DNA from: Acidimicrobiaceae bacterium
Lineage (GTDB): Bacteria > Actinomycetota > Acidimicrobiia > Acidimicrobiales > RAAP-2
Length of the DNA: 45,750 bases
Direction of reading: 5' to 3'
Assembly: GCA_027314705.1 (NCBI GenBank)
Contig: DAHVAJ010000065.1
Span: 1-45,750, forward strand
A program made the position numbers and the translations under genes. Below, piece after piece: positions 15,186 through 24,107 of this stretch (the stretch's first letter is position 1; the number at the start of each line of letters is the position of its first letter). The notes under the pieces are model-generated. The model was not told the origin of the DNA and ran no database searches. It saw only the letters and a list, made by a program, of their open reading frames with translations.

Positions 15186-16829
15186 TCACGGTGCGAAGAG
15201 GGCCTTGGCCGCCTTGCTGTCGGGCTTGCCCGCCGCGGTGAGCGGGATCTCCTCGACCCAGAGGACCTGCCGGGGCATCTTGTACCCGGCGATGTGGGCG
15301 CGGCAGTGCTCGTGGAGCTGTTCGAGGGTGAGCCGCCCGGTGGCCGTCCGGGCCTGGACCACGGCCGCCACCCGCTCGCCGAACCGCTCGTCGGGCAGCC
15401 CGACGACGATGGCGTCGAAGACGTCCGGGTGGGCCTTGACCGCCGCCTCGACCTGCTCGGGGAAGATCTTCTCTCCGCCCGAGTTGATGGACGCCGAGCC
15501 CCGGCCGAGCACCGTGATGGTGCCGTCCGGCTCCACCGAGGCCAGGTCGCCGGGCACGGACCACCGCACGCCGTCGGCGTCCGTCGGGAACGTGGCCCTC
15601 GTCTTGGCCTCGTCCTTGTGGTAGCCGAGCGGGATCCGGCCGGTACGGGCCAGGCGCCCGATGCGTCCGTCACCGGGACGGAGGGGTCGGAGGTCGTCGT
15701 CGAGCACGGAGGTGTCGTCGCTCATCACGAACCGTGGGCCGTTGGCCCCGACCTCGACGGCGCCCTGGGCCCCGGCCTCGCTCGAGCCGAACCGGTCCAT
15801 GACCATCGCCCCGGGGAGTTGGGCCCGCAGTTCCTCCTTGACGGCCGCCGTGAGCATGGCGCCGCCGGAGCCGATGACGAGGAGGCTGGAGGTGTCGTAG
15901 GTGCCGGGCGCCGCCGAGGACAGGGCCTCGGCCAGCGGTCGCGCCATGGCGTCGCCCACGAGTGCCGTGGAGACCACCCGCTCCTCACCGATGAGGCGGA
16001 GGAGGCGATCGGCGTCGAAGCGGCGCCCGGTGTAGAGCACGGTCGTCCCGGCCATCATGAAGGCGTTCCACATGGCCCACTGGGCGTTGCCGTGCATGAG
16101 CGGGCCCACCACGAGCATGGGCAGCCGGCCGGACTCGTCCCGGTTGAGCCGCCCGGGGAGCTCGGTCGCCGCGGTGACGGGTTCCGCTCCCCACCCCCCG
16201 CCGCCCATGGCCGCGAAGAAGATGTCCTCCTGGCGCCAGAGGACGCCCTTGGGCATGCCCGTCGTGCCCCCGGTGTAGAGCACGTAGAGGTCGTCGGGCG
16301 AGCGCGCACCGAAGCCCCGACCGGCGGCGGCGGTGGCCAACGCCGCCTCATAGGGGACGGGCGGGGCGCCGGCCGCAGTGAGCGGATCCGGCCCGCCAGC
16401 CGGCGTCCCGTCGTCGATCTCGAGCAGGTGCAGCCGGGCGGCGGCGATCCGGGCGACCGGCTCGGCCAGCGCCCCGGCCACCAGTGGCGACAGCTCGCGC
16501 TCGTAGACCAGGGCCACCAGGTCGGCGTCGTCGACCACGTAGGCGAGCTCGGGCGCCACGTAGCGGTAGTTGAGGTTCACGGGGACGGCACGGGCCTTGT
16601 AGCACCCGACCATGGCCTCGACCCACTCGGCCCGGTTGCGGGCCAGGATGCCCACGGGGGCACCGACCTCCAGCCCCCGGGCACCGAGGTGGTGGGCGAA
16701 CCGGTTCGACCGCTCGTCGAGGGCTCGGTAGGTGAGCCGCACGTCGCCGGCCACCAGGGCCAGCCGGTCCGGCACCGTGTCGACCACCAGTTCGAACAGG
16801 TCGGCCAGGTTGAACTGCGGATCTGCCAC
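15186..16829 (-). CDS. Acyl-CoA synthetase (FadD-type)
   Basis: 547-residue ANL-superfamily ligase activating a carboxylic acid with ATP and CoA. AMP-binding loop YTGGTTGMPKGV, acyl-pocket region MVMDRFGSSEAGAQGA, hinge LGRGSASINSGGEKIFPEQVE, and the C-terminal catalytic lysine segment PLTAAGKPDSK. The loop form GGTTGMPKGVLWRQEDI resembles actinobacterial FadD17/FadD19-like enzymes that act on sterol side chains or fatty acids. GTG 16829 has a strong GGGGGAGG site six bases before it. It diverges from an SDR gene 177 bases away, which may act on a related substrate. Confidence 0.88.
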   Translation of the reverse strand: MADPQFNLADLFELVVDTVPDRLALVAGDVRLTYRALDERSNRFAHHLGARGLEVGAPVGILARNRAEWVEAMVGCYKARAVPVNLNYRYVAPELAYVVDDADLVALVYERELSPLVAGALAEPVARIAAARLHLLEIDDGTPAGGPDPLTAAGAPPVPYEAALATAAAGRGFGARSPDDLYVLYTGGTTGMPKGVLWRQEDIFFAAMGGGGWGAEPVTAATELPGRLNRDESGRLPMLVVGPLMHGNAQWAMWNAFMMAGTTVLYTGRRFDADRLLRLIGEERVVSTALVGDAMARPLAEALSSAAPGTYDTSSLLVIGSGGAMLTAAVKEELRAQLPGAMVMDRFGSSEAGAQGAVEVGANGPRFVMSDDTSVLDDDLRPLRPGDGRIGRLARTGRIPLGYHKDEAKTRATFPTDADGVRWSVPGDLASVEPDGTITVLGRGSASINSGGEKIFPEQVEAAVKAHPDVFDAIVVGLPDERFGERVAAVVQARTATGRLTLEQLHEHCRAHIAGYKMPRQVLWVEEIPLTAAGKPDSKAAKALFAP

Positions 16830-17006
16830 GCGGAGCCTCCCCCTGTCGGGTGCCGTCCCCGGTGTCGTCCCCGGTGCCGGCACCTCCGCCCGGCGAGATT
16901 GCCCGGCGGCACGGTCCGTAGCATGCTGCCTGCCTGCGGGACCCGGGTGCCACTCGGGCCCGGTGCCGGCGGCCCGCCGGTGCCCGCCCGAGCGAGGAGT
17001 GCAGCC

Positions 17007-17876
17007 GTGAGTCTCACCGACGACCCGACGACCGGCATCGCCGGCTACACCGCCCTCGTCACCGGAGGCGGGAGCGGTATCGGACTGGGCACCGCCACCC
17101 GGCTGGTGCGCGACGGCGCCCACGTGACCGTCTGCGGGCGCACCGAGGACACGCTCGCCCGGGCCGTGGCGGAGCTCGGCCGGGTGGCGGACGGGGCGGC
17201 CGCGGCCGGGGGACCGAGGGGCTCAGCCGGCTACGTCGTCGCCGACGTGACGGTCGAGGAGCAGGTGGCGGCGGCGGTGGCGGCGGCGGCCTCGCCGCGG
17301 GGCCACCTCGACGTCCTCTTCGCCAACGCCGGGGGCGCCGCCCACATGGGACCGCTCGTCGGGGCCGACCTCGACGCCGTCCGGGCCACCATCGACCTCA
17401 ACCTGGTCGGCACCTTCCTGTGCATCAAGCACGGAGCCCCGCTCATGGCCGCCGGGGTGGGCACCGGTGTCGGGGGCGGCGAGGCCGGCGGGGGCTCGAT
17501 CGTCGGCATGTCGTCGGGGGCCGGCCACTTCCCGCACCGCTACCTGTGGGCCTACGGGGCGGCGAAGGCCGGCATCGACATGCTGTGCCGCTATGCCGCC
17601 GAGGAGCTCGGGGCACAGGGCATCCGGGTCAACACGGTGCGGCCCGGGATCGTGGACGACGAGCTCATGGCCCCGATCACGGCCGGCGGCCCCCTCCTCG
17701 ACGACTACCTGGCCGAGATGCCCATCCGGCGCCTGGGGACGGTCGAGGACATCGCCGCCGCCGTGCGCTTCCTGGTCGGTCCCGAGGCCGGGTGGATCTC
17801 CGGTGAGTGCCTGGCCGTCGACGGCGGGCACCATCTGCGGCGGGGCGCCAACTACGGCCTCCTGTTCGGCGAGTAG
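17007..17876 (+). CDS. Short-chain dehydrogenase/reductase
   Basis: 289-residue Rossmann oxidoreductase. Cofactor loop TGGGSGIG, NAGG, the catalytic serine in GMSSGAGH, the YGAAK pair (Tyr and Lys), and RVNTVRPGIVDDELM, all in classical SDR order. Arg in VCGRTEDTL at the end of the second strand would favour NADP(H). GAGGAG eight bases before GTG 17007 fixes the start. Substrate unknown; divergence from the acyl-CoA synthetase suggests lipid or sterol metabolism. Confidence 0.9.
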   Translation: MSLTDDPTTGIAGYTALVTGGGSGIGLGTATRLVRDGAHVTVCGRTEDTLARAVAELGRVADGAAAAGGPRGSAGYVVADVTVEEQVAAAVAAAASPRGHLDVLFANAGGAAHMGPLVGADLDAVRATIDLNLVGTFLCIKHGAPLMAAGVGTGVGGGEAGGGSIVGMSSGAGHFPHRYLWAYGAAKAGIDMLCRYAAEELGAQGIRVNTVRPGIVDDELMAPITAGGPLLDDYLAEMPIRRLGTVEDIAAAVRFLVGPEAGWISGECLAVDGGHHLRRGANYGLLFGE

Positions 17877-17957
17877 CCGCCGCGGCGCCGGCCGCCGGCA
17901 CCCGGGGGCCGGAGCGCGGAGGCGGCCGGCACCGGCGTCCGTCGGTAGGGTGGGGGG

Positions 17958-18404
17958 GTGGACCTGTCCGACACCGGGGCCGGCGTGCCGCCCGGAGCTG
18001 GCGCACCCGACGGGGGGGCCGGGCGGGAGGAGCCGCACGCGACCCGCCTCACCGGTGCCGAGGCGGCCAAGGCCCACCTCACCCTGGCCCTGGGCCTGGC
18101 CCTGTGCGCCGTGGCCTTCTGGTTCGAGCTCCACCGGGCGCTGGCGGGCAACAGCCTCAGCTGGGCCTACGTCTTCGAGTGGCCGCTCTTCGGCCTCTTC
18201 GGGCTCTACATGTGGTGGAACGTCCTCCACGGACAGGCCGCCGTGCAGCGGAGCGGTCGCCGGTCCCGCCGCCCCGCCGCCCCGGCCGTGGCCCCCGAGT
18301 TCGAGGGCATGCTGCGGGCCTGGCAGGACCACCAGCGCCGCCTGGCGTCGGATGCCGGCATCGACGCCGGCCCGGCCGACGGCGGCGCCGAGAACGGCCG
18401 CTGA
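17958..18404 (+). CDS. Small two-helix membrane protein at the oxidase locus
   Basis: 148 residues, family not named. Two hydrophobic segments (about residues 41-57 and 68-86, the second containing WPLFGLFGLYMWW), a basic RRSRRP linker and a C-terminal cytosolic stretch with EGMLRAWQDHQRR. TAGGGT-N6-GTG gives a leaderless-type start at GTG 17958. It lies directly before ctaG on the same strand, so a role in oxidase assembly or membrane organisation is likely but unproven. Confidence 0.65.
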   Translation: MDLSDTGAGVPPGAGAPDGGAGREEPHATRLTGAEAAKAHLTLALGLALCAVAFWFELHRALAGNSLSWAYVFEWPLFGLFGLYMWWNVLHGQAAVQRSGRRSRRPAAPAVAPEFEGMLRAWQDHQRRLASDAGIDAGPADGGAENGR

Positions 18405-18546
18405 ACGGCCGCTGAACGGCCGGCGGACGGGCTGCGGACGGGCGGCGGACGGGCGGGGCCGGGGCACGGCGCCGCCGGGCGGGCCGGGCCGGGCCGTGGT
18501 GCGGACGGTAGCCTGAGCCCCTCATCCGATCGTTGGGGGCCGCCCC

Positions 18547-19488
18547 GTGCACTACCTCCTCGACAACTGGTCGTTCGACCCCTTCCTGCTGGTCGTGGCG
18601 TTCGTCGTGGTCGCCCACGAGCTGGGGCTGGCCCGGCTCCGGCTGCGCTCGGTGCCGTCGCGGACCCGGAGCCGGCGGCTCCGGTCCCTCCTCTTCTACG
18701 GGGGCCTGGGGCTCCTCCTGCTCGCCGTCGAGTCGCCGATCGACTTCTGGTCCGGCGACTACTTCTTCGTCCACATGGTCGAGCACCTGTTGATCGGGTT
18801 CTACGCCCCGATCCTGGTGGTGGCCGGAGCCCCCTGGGTGCCCCTGCTCTTCGCCCTGCCGGTCGGTGCACGGCGCCGGGTGGGCCGGTTCGTCGCCTTC
18901 GGGCCCCTGCGCCACGTGGTGCGCGGGACGGGGCGGATCCTGCGCAACCCCTGGGTGTCGGTGCTCTCCTTCAACGTGGTGATGGTGGCGTGGCACCTCC
19001 CGGCCCTCTTCGACCTGTCCGAGCGCAACCAGCTCATCCACGTCTGGCTCATGCACGGGAGCCTCTTCGCCACCGGGATCCTCTTCTGGCTGCAGATCAT
19101 CCCCTCCCACCCGATGCGGCCGACGGCCAGCCCGATCTGGCAGGCCGGGGCCGTCATCGCCACCAACGTGGTCATGTTCGTCCTGGCCATGGCCATGAGC
19201 ATCTTCACCACGACGAGCTGGTACACGATCTACGCCCACGTGCCCGGCGTGACACTCGCCCCCTTCGCCGACCAGCAGATCGGCGCGGCCATCCTCTGGG
19301 TCTGCGGTGACTTCTGGGCCGGTCCGGCGCTGGCCGTCATCCTCCGGCGGGCCATCGACCAGGACGGCTCGCTCTCGGCCACCTTCGACCGGCTGATCGG
19401 CCGTGCGGGCGCTCCCCCACCCGAGGCGTTCCGCCGCCCGACCGCCGCCGGCGGCACCCTCCCCACCGGCTCCGAGGCCCAGGGGTGA
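18547..19488 (+). CDS. ctaG: Cytochrome c oxidase assembly protein, CtaG/caa3_CtaG family
   Basis: 313-residue polytopic membrane protein with about seven helices. Conserved features include [44 protein letters not shown] and [17 protein letters not shown]; the histidines suggest copper handling for CuB insertion, as proposed for CtaG. GTG 18547 is preceded by TAGCCT (18509-18514) and a short leader. A shorter paralogue follows the oxidase genes at 24221. The preceding gap (18405-18546) contains short direct repeats such as gcggacggg. Confidence 0.85.
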   Translation: MHYLLDNWSFDPFLLVVAFVVVAHELGLARLRLRSVPSRTRSRRLRSLLFYGGLGLLLLAVESPIDFWSGDYFFVHMVEHLLIGFYAPILVVAGAPWVPLLFALPVGARRRVGRFVAFGPLRHVVRGTGRILRNPWVSVLSFNVVMVAWHLPALFDLSERNQLIHVWLMHGSLFATGILFWLQIIPSHPMRPTASPIWQAGAVIATNVVMFVLAMAMSIFTTTSWYTIYAHVPGVTLAPFADQQIGAAILWVCGDFWAGPALAVILRRAIDQDGSLSATFDRLIGRAGAPPPEAFRRPTAAGGTLPTGSEAQG

Positions 19489-19519
19489 CGGGCCACTCCG
19501 GCGCCGCACGCGTCGATAC

Positions 19520-19548
19520 TTGACCCTCCACGCGGGCCGTCGTACTGT
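19520..19548 (+). promoter_or_regulatory. Promoter of the cytochrome oxidase operon
   Basis: TTGACC at 19520-19525, a 17-base spacer, and TACTGT at 19543-19548. The predicted start near 19555 leaves a leader of about 120 bases before the cupredoxin gene. Confidence 0.7.
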
Positions 19549-19566
19549 GCGACTCACATTGGACGA

Positions 19567-19580
19567 CATACAGGTGTATG
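19567..19580. promoter_or_regulatory. Inverted repeat in the oxidase operon leader
   Basis: CATACA-gg-TGTATG, a perfect six-base-arm palindrome about 12-25 bases after the predicted transcription start. Its place fits a repressor operator. The binding protein is unknown. Confidence 0.45.
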
Positions 19581-19677
19581 CGGTCCGCCGTCGGGGGAGT
19601 GAGCGCGATGCGTCCGAGCACTGGCGGGGCGGTCGGGAACACGCTCCCTCGGGCGCACTGGTCCTGAGGAGGAGCCC

Positions 19678-20355
19678 ATGTCATTCGGAGGAAGGCTCTC
19701 GACGTTCCTCGTGCTGTTGGCCGTGGCCGTCGGTGCCGCCGTCTACGCCGTGGTCACCTTCCTGACGCCCAACCCGCAGGTGGTGGACTTCACGGGCGCC
19801 CAGGCGGTCGGGGCGCCGGTGGACCTCACGGTCCAGACGGTGGGCGCCATCGGGTTCGGCAAGCACCCGACCTGGGTCTCCTATCTGGTGAAAGACCCGG
19901 GCGGCCAGTGGATCCACTCGACGGTGTGGAAGGTCCCGGCCCACACCCGGATCAACGTGACCGTCGAGCAGTACGACTCGGGGAGCCCACTGCGCAACCA
20001 GCAGTGGGGGCTCGTCCAGGGCACCACCGGGGGCACGGCCAGCCTCAACGGCACGACCTTCAGCGTCTACAACTCCTACGACGCGAACGGCGTGGGGCAC
20101 ACCTTCGCCATTCCGACGATCGGGCTCAACGTCCCGCTGGTGGGGGTGGACCCCAACGCCACCAACACCTGCGGCGCCGCACCCTGCACCACGAACTACG
20201 TCCACAACGTCATGCGGTTCTCGTTCACCTCCCCCGGTCCGGGTGAGTACCCCTGGCAGTGCTTCGTCCCCTGTGGCCTGGGCTTCCTCTACGGCAACGG
20301 GGGACCGATGAGCACCATCAACTACATGGGCGGCTTCCTGGACGTGGCGGCATGA
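19678..20355 (+). CDS. Membrane-anchored cupredoxin-like protein
   Basis: 225 residues: one N-terminal helix (9-29) and an exported beta-rich domain. GHTFAIP (His141), WQCFVPCG (Cys195, Cys199) and GPMST (Met211) are spaced like the ligands of a blue-copper or degenerate CuA site. Not a standard oxidase subunit: the CuA glutamate and histidine are missing. It is the first gene after a good promoter, has a GAGGAGGAG ribosome site, and overlaps ctaC by four bases (ATGA), so it is probably an extra oxidase subunit or the electron donor. No cytochrome c gene occurs in the window. Confidence 0.65.
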   Translation: MSFGGRLSTFLVLLAVAVGAAVYAVVTFLTPNPQVVDFTGAQAVGAPVDLTVQTVGAIGFGKHPTWVSYLVKDPGGQWIHSTVWKVPAHTRINVTVEQYDSGSPLRNQQWGLVQGTTGGTASLNGTTFSVYNSYDANGVGHTFAIPTIGLNVPLVGVDPNATNTCGAAPCTTNYVHNVMRFSFTSPGPGEYPWQCFVPCGLGFLYGNGGPMSTINYMGGFLDVAA

Positions 20356-21314
20356 CCGATACCGCCCCCACCCCTTCGGCCCACCAGCCGGCCGGCCCTC
20401 CGTCGGCGGAGCCCCGTCACTTCTGGCGGATGTTCGCCATCTGGATCGTGCTGTCCGCCATCCTCGACCCGCTCTTCTACTTCCTGGTGGGCCCGCACGT
20501 GCCCCCGGGGACGATGACCTCGTCGGCCGCGGAGAACCAACTCGACTTCAACATCCTCTTCGTGATCGCCCTGCCCGTCATCCTCGCCGTGTGGGTCTAC
20601 CTCGGGTACTCGATCATCATGTGGCGGGCGTCGCGCAAGGACGCGCCCGAACCGGTGGGGGGCGAGGCCGCCCGCACCAATCTCCGTGTCCAGACGGCCT
20701 GGATCACCGTCACCTCGGTGATCGTGCTCTTCCTGGCCGGCTTCGGGACCTACGAGCTCATCCAGAACTACGGAGCCGGCGGCGGCCAGGGCCCCAACCC
20801 CATCTGGAAGCCGACGGCCTCCCACATCCTGCCCGTCCAGGTCATCGGCCAGCAGTGGAAGTTCACCTACCGGTACCCGACCTACGGCGGCTTCGAGACC
20901 CAGCAGCTCATCCTCCCGGCCGACACCACGATCGCCTTCCACGTGACGTCGCTCGACGTCATCCACAGCTTCTGGGCCTACCAGCTGAGCATCAAGGCCG
21001 ACGCCAACCCGCAGGTGGACAACGTGGCCTACACCACCACCCGCCAGCTCGGCCGGTTCACGGTGCGCTGCAGCGAGCTGTGCGGGCTGTGGCACGGGGC
21101 CATGTACAACTTCGGCCAGGTGGTGCCCAAGGCCCAGTTCGACTCCTGGGCACGCCAGACCGAACTGACCACGGCGGCCAACACCAGGCTCCTCCCCCCG
21201 TTCGCCTGGACCTACGTGCCCGACGCCAACGGCGCCGGCGGGGGCTACTACAACAACACGGTCGATCCCTACAGCCCGTCCGAGGTCTACGGCGCCAGAC
21301 AGCCGGCTTCGTGA
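20352..21314 (+). CDS. ctaC: Cytochrome c oxidase subunit II (CuA)
   Basis: 320 residues. Hydrophobic segments near 28-46, 66-92 and 115-137 precede the exported cupredoxin domain. The CuA site is complete: His205 in DVIHSFW and Cys240-Ser-Glu-Leu-Cys244 with His248 and Met251 (RCSELCGLWHGAM). WKFTYRYPTYGG matches the aromatic entry region (family form W-x-W-x-F) only loosely. No attached cytochrome c domain. ATG 20352 overlaps the preceding stop. The C-terminal 60 residues are a Tyr/Asn/Pro-rich extension. Confidence 0.93.
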   Translation: MTDTAPTPSAHQPAGPPSAEPRHFWRMFAIWIVLSAILDPLFYFLVGPHVPPGTMTSSAAENQLDFNILFVIALPVILAVWVYLGYSIIMWRASRKDAPEPVGGEAARTNLRVQTAWITVTSVIVLFLAGFGTYELIQNYGAGGGQGPNPIWKPTASHILPVQVIGQQWKFTYRYPTYGGFETQQLILPADTTIAFHVTSLDVIHSFWAYQLSIKADANPQVDNVAYTTTRQLGRFTVRCSELCGLWHGAMYNFGQVVPKAQFDSWARQTELTTAANTRLLPPFAWTYVPDANGAGGGYYNNTVDPYSPSEVYGARQPAS

Positions 21315-21369
21315 TGGTCCACCCCAACTCCACCAGCGGATCGCAGAGCAGAAAGGCGGGGGTCGCCCG

Positions 21370-23361
21370 ATGACCATCAGCGCCGAACGAGAGTCCGAGG
21401 TCGCCTATCCGGACCCGACTCCCCCCCACGCCGGTGGAATCCAGGGGTGGACGTCGCGACCGGGCTGGCTGAGCCAGCACCTCGGCACGGCCATCGTCGG
21501 GGCCGTGGCCGGGTACCTGATCGGCCACTGGCTGGGCAACGTGATCGCCAGCGGCTACAACTACGTGGCCAACAGCGGGGTCAACGCCATCGCCAACACC
21601 GGGGGCCTCCTGCTCGGCGCTCTGGGATGGCTGATCGGCATCGGTGCCCTCAACTACCCCCTGGCCAAGATGGTGGGCATGGAGCCGGCCCCGGAGCAGG
21701 AGACCACGAGCTGGACCAGGTACTTCCGCTACACCGCCGACCACAAGGTGGTCGGCCTCCAGTACGTCATCGGCGTCCTCCTCTTCCTCTTCACCGGCGG
21801 CCTGCTGGCCATGGCCATCCGCACCGAGCTGCTCTCGCCGACCAGCCACGTGTTCGGGCCGGGCACCTACATCTCCATCGTCAGCGAGCACGGCACGATG
21901 ATGATGATGATGGCCACCTCCGCCGTGGTCGGACCGCTCGGCAACTGGCTGGTCCCCATCATGATCGGGGCGCGCCGGACCGCGTTCCCCCGCATCGAGG
22001 CCTTCAGCTTCTGGATCTTCAGCGCCGGCTACCTGGTCATTCTCACCGCCCTCCCCTACGGGGGCTTCCCCACCGGCTGGACGGGCTACGCCCCCCTCCA
22101 GACCCAGGCCTCCGGCGGGATGATGTCCTACCTGGTGGGTTTCGCCCTCATCGGCTCGGGCATGATGGCCGCCGGGTTCAACCTGGCCGTCACCATCGTC
22201 AACTACCGGGCCCCGGGCATGACCTGGAGCCGGGTGCCCATCTTCGTCTGGTCGATCCTGGCCACCTGCGCCCTGCTCACGCTGGCCACGCCCACCCTGG
22301 TGGCCGCCGGGCTCTTCGGCATCCTCGACCACACGGCCCAGACCGCCTTCTACGTCAACGAGCACGGCGGCAGCTCGTACCTGTGGGAGAACCTCTTCTG
22401 GTTCTTCGGGCACCCCGAGGTCTACATCATGGCCCTGCCCGGCTTCGGGATCGTGGGGGAGATCCTGCCCGTCTTCACCCGCAAACCGCTCTTCGCCTAC
22501 AAGGTGGCGGCAGCCGGGATGGTCGGCGTGGCCCTGCTCTCCTTCTTCGTGTGGCAGCACCACCTGTTCCAGAGCGGGATCAACCCCGACATGCGGCCGC
22601 TGTTCATGCTGACCACCGAACTCATCTCCATCCCGACCGGCTTCATCTTCCTGGTGGGGATGGGCACCCTCTACAAGGCGAAGATCCGCTTCGAAGTACC
22701 GATGCTCTTCGCCCTGGCCCTCTTCTTCAACTTCCTGATCGGCGGGGTCACCGGGGTGTTCCTCTCCGACGTCCCCGTCAACGTGACCGTCCACGGTGGG
22801 TTCTTCGTGCTGTCGCACTTCCACTACACGATCATGGGCGGACTCATCTTCGCCCTCTTCGGCGGCCTCTACTTCTGGCTCCCCAAGATGACCGGGAAGA
22901 CCATGAACAAGAAGCTCGGCCAGATCCATTTCTGGATGATGTTCATCTTCTTCAACCTCACGTTCTTCCCGATGTTCATCATCGGCCTGCTCGGGCAGCC
23001 ACGACGGGTCTTCGAGTACCAGCAGAACCTCCAGGCCCTGAACGACTTCTCGTCGGTCAGCGCCTTCATCCTGGGGTCCTCCTTCCTGGTGTTCATCGCC
23101 AACTTCGCCTGGTCGATCTTCATCAAGCCCACGCCGGCCCCGCCCAACCCGTGGAACTCGCTCGGCCTCGAGTGGCAGACGGCCAGCCCGGTGCCCTACT
23201 ACAACTTCGAGCGCATCCCCGTCGTGCTGACCGACCCCTACCGCTACGGCGAGGAGGGTGCCCCGCCGGTCGCCGACCTCGGTGAGGAGCTCGTCGGGGC
23301 CGGAGCCGGACCCCGGGCGGGCACCAGCACCGGCGAGACATCGGCGACGTCGGCCGAGTGA
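21370..23361 (+). CDS. ctaD: Cytochrome c oxidase subunit I (heme-copper)
   Basis: 663-residue membrane subunit that reduces oxygen. Heme and copper ligands are all present: His174, His348 in GHPEVY (with Glu350 and Tyr352), His397/398, His483 and His485. Two things are odd. First, about 120 residues with two extra hydrophobic segments precede the usual start YTADHKVVG. Second, the D-channel aspartate (APDMAFPR in typical enzymes) is Arg203 in ARRTAFPR, and the K-channel lysine (PTGIK) is Ile426 in PTGFI. Glu350 marks it as A1-like, but its proton pathways must differ. ATG 21370 follows an AAAGGCGGGGG stretch. Confidence 0.95.
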   Translation: MTISAERESEVAYPDPTPPHAGGIQGWTSRPGWLSQHLGTAIVGAVAGYLIGHWLGNVIASGYNYVANSGVNAIANTGGLLLGALGWLIGIGALNYPLAKMVGMEPAPEQETTSWTRYFRYTADHKVVGLQYVIGVLLFLFTGGLLAMAIRTELLSPTSHVFGPGTYISIVSEHGTMMMMMATSAVVGPLGNWLVPIMIGARRTAFPRIEAFSFWIFSAGYLVILTALPYGGFPTGWTGYAPLQTQASGGMMSYLVGFALIGSGMMAAGFNLAVTIVNYRAPGMTWSRVPIFVWSILATCALLTLATPTLVAAGLFGILDHTAQTAFYVNEHGGSSYLWENLFWFFGHPEVYIMALPGFGIVGEILPVFTRKPLFAYKVAAAGMVGVALLSFFVWQHHLFQSGINPDMRPLFMLTTELISIPTGFIFLVGMGTLYKAKIRFEVPMLFALALFFNFLIGGVTGVFLSDVPVNVTVHGGFFVLSHFHYTIMGGLIFALFGGLYFWLPKMTGKTMNKKLGQIHFWMMFIFFNLTFFPMFIIGLLGQPRRVFEYQQNLQALNDFSSVSAFILGSSFLVFIANFAWSIFIKPTPAPPNPWNSLGLEWQTASPVPYYNFERIPVVLTDPYRYGEEGAPPVADLGEELVGAGAGPRAGTSTGETSATSAE

Positions 23362-23375
23362 GCGGAGAGGACACC

Positions 23376-24032
23376 ATGACCGACACCACCACCACGCCGG
23401 CGTACTCGGAGACGCCCGAGGAGCGCGAGTTCGAGCTGCGGGCCTCCATCGGCTCCTACTGGACGGGTGGGCGCCTCTTCATCGGGATGTTCACCTTCCT
23501 GCTCGCGTCGGAGGCCTTCGCCTACTTCTACCTCCGTTCCTCCAACAGCGGGCAGCTGTGGCGGCCCCGCAACGTGACCGCCCCGACCGGCATCGGCTGG
23601 TCCATCTACGCGGTGGTCCTGGTGTCGTCCGTGCTGGTCATCTACGGGCAGTGGCGCATGCGCAGGGGTTCGGTGATCGACTGGGAGGTGGCCGGTTGGA
23701 CGGCGGTCCTCGGCGGGTTGGTGGCGCTCGGCCTCCAGATCTGGCAGCTCACCCAGCTCCCCTTCTACCCCGGGTCGAGCGGCTACGCCTCGTGCTTCAT
23801 CGGTTGGGCGGTCATGAACATCATGATGCTCTTCGGCGCCACCTTCTGGATCGAGACCGTGCTGGCCCGGTCGTTGCGGCTGCGCAAGGTGGCCGCCGAC
23901 GACGGCCCGGTCCAGCTCGGCGGGTCCCCCCAGGCCCAGATCTTCCGGGCCAACGTGTCGGCCTGCACCTACTTCTGGGGGTTCGTGGCCGTGGCCAGCA
24001 CCCTCTTCTGGGTGATGTTCTACCTGATCTGA
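23376..24032 (+). CDS. ctaE: Cytochrome c oxidase subunit III
   Basis: 218 residues with about five membrane helices. RLFIGMFTFLLASEAFAYFYLR carries the glutamate conserved in subunit III (text shortened at LLASEAF), and GWAVMNIMMLFGATFWIE and YFWGFVAVASTLFWVMFYLI close the bundle. GTG 23358 overlaps the ctaD stop, but ATG 23376 is preferred because GGAGAGG lies just before it. It completes the II-I-III order of a typical operon. Confidence 0.9.
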   Translation: MTDTTTTPAYSETPEEREFELRASIGSYWTGGRLFIGMFTFLLASEAFAYFYLRSSNSGQLWRPRNVTAPTGIGWSIYAVVLVSSVLVIYGQWRMRRGSVIDWEVAGWTAVLGGLVALGLQIWQLTQLPFYPGSSGYASCFIGWAVMNIMMLFGATFWIETVLARSLRLRKVAADDGPVQLGGSPQAQIFRANVSACTYFWGFVAVASTLFWVMFYLI

Positions 24033-24041
24033 TCCCCACCG

Positions 24042-24071
24042 TTGCCGGTCCTCGGCACCGACGGGTACGAT
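24042..24071 (+). promoter_or_regulatory. Internal promoter before the 38-residue peptide and ctaG2
   Basis: TTGCCG at 24042-24047, an 18-base spacer, and TACGAT at 24066-24071. The leader would be about 30 bases long. Confidence 0.5.
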
Positions 24072-24107
24072 GACTGACGCAGCAGCGAGAGTGAGGTGGT
24101 CCTACCG

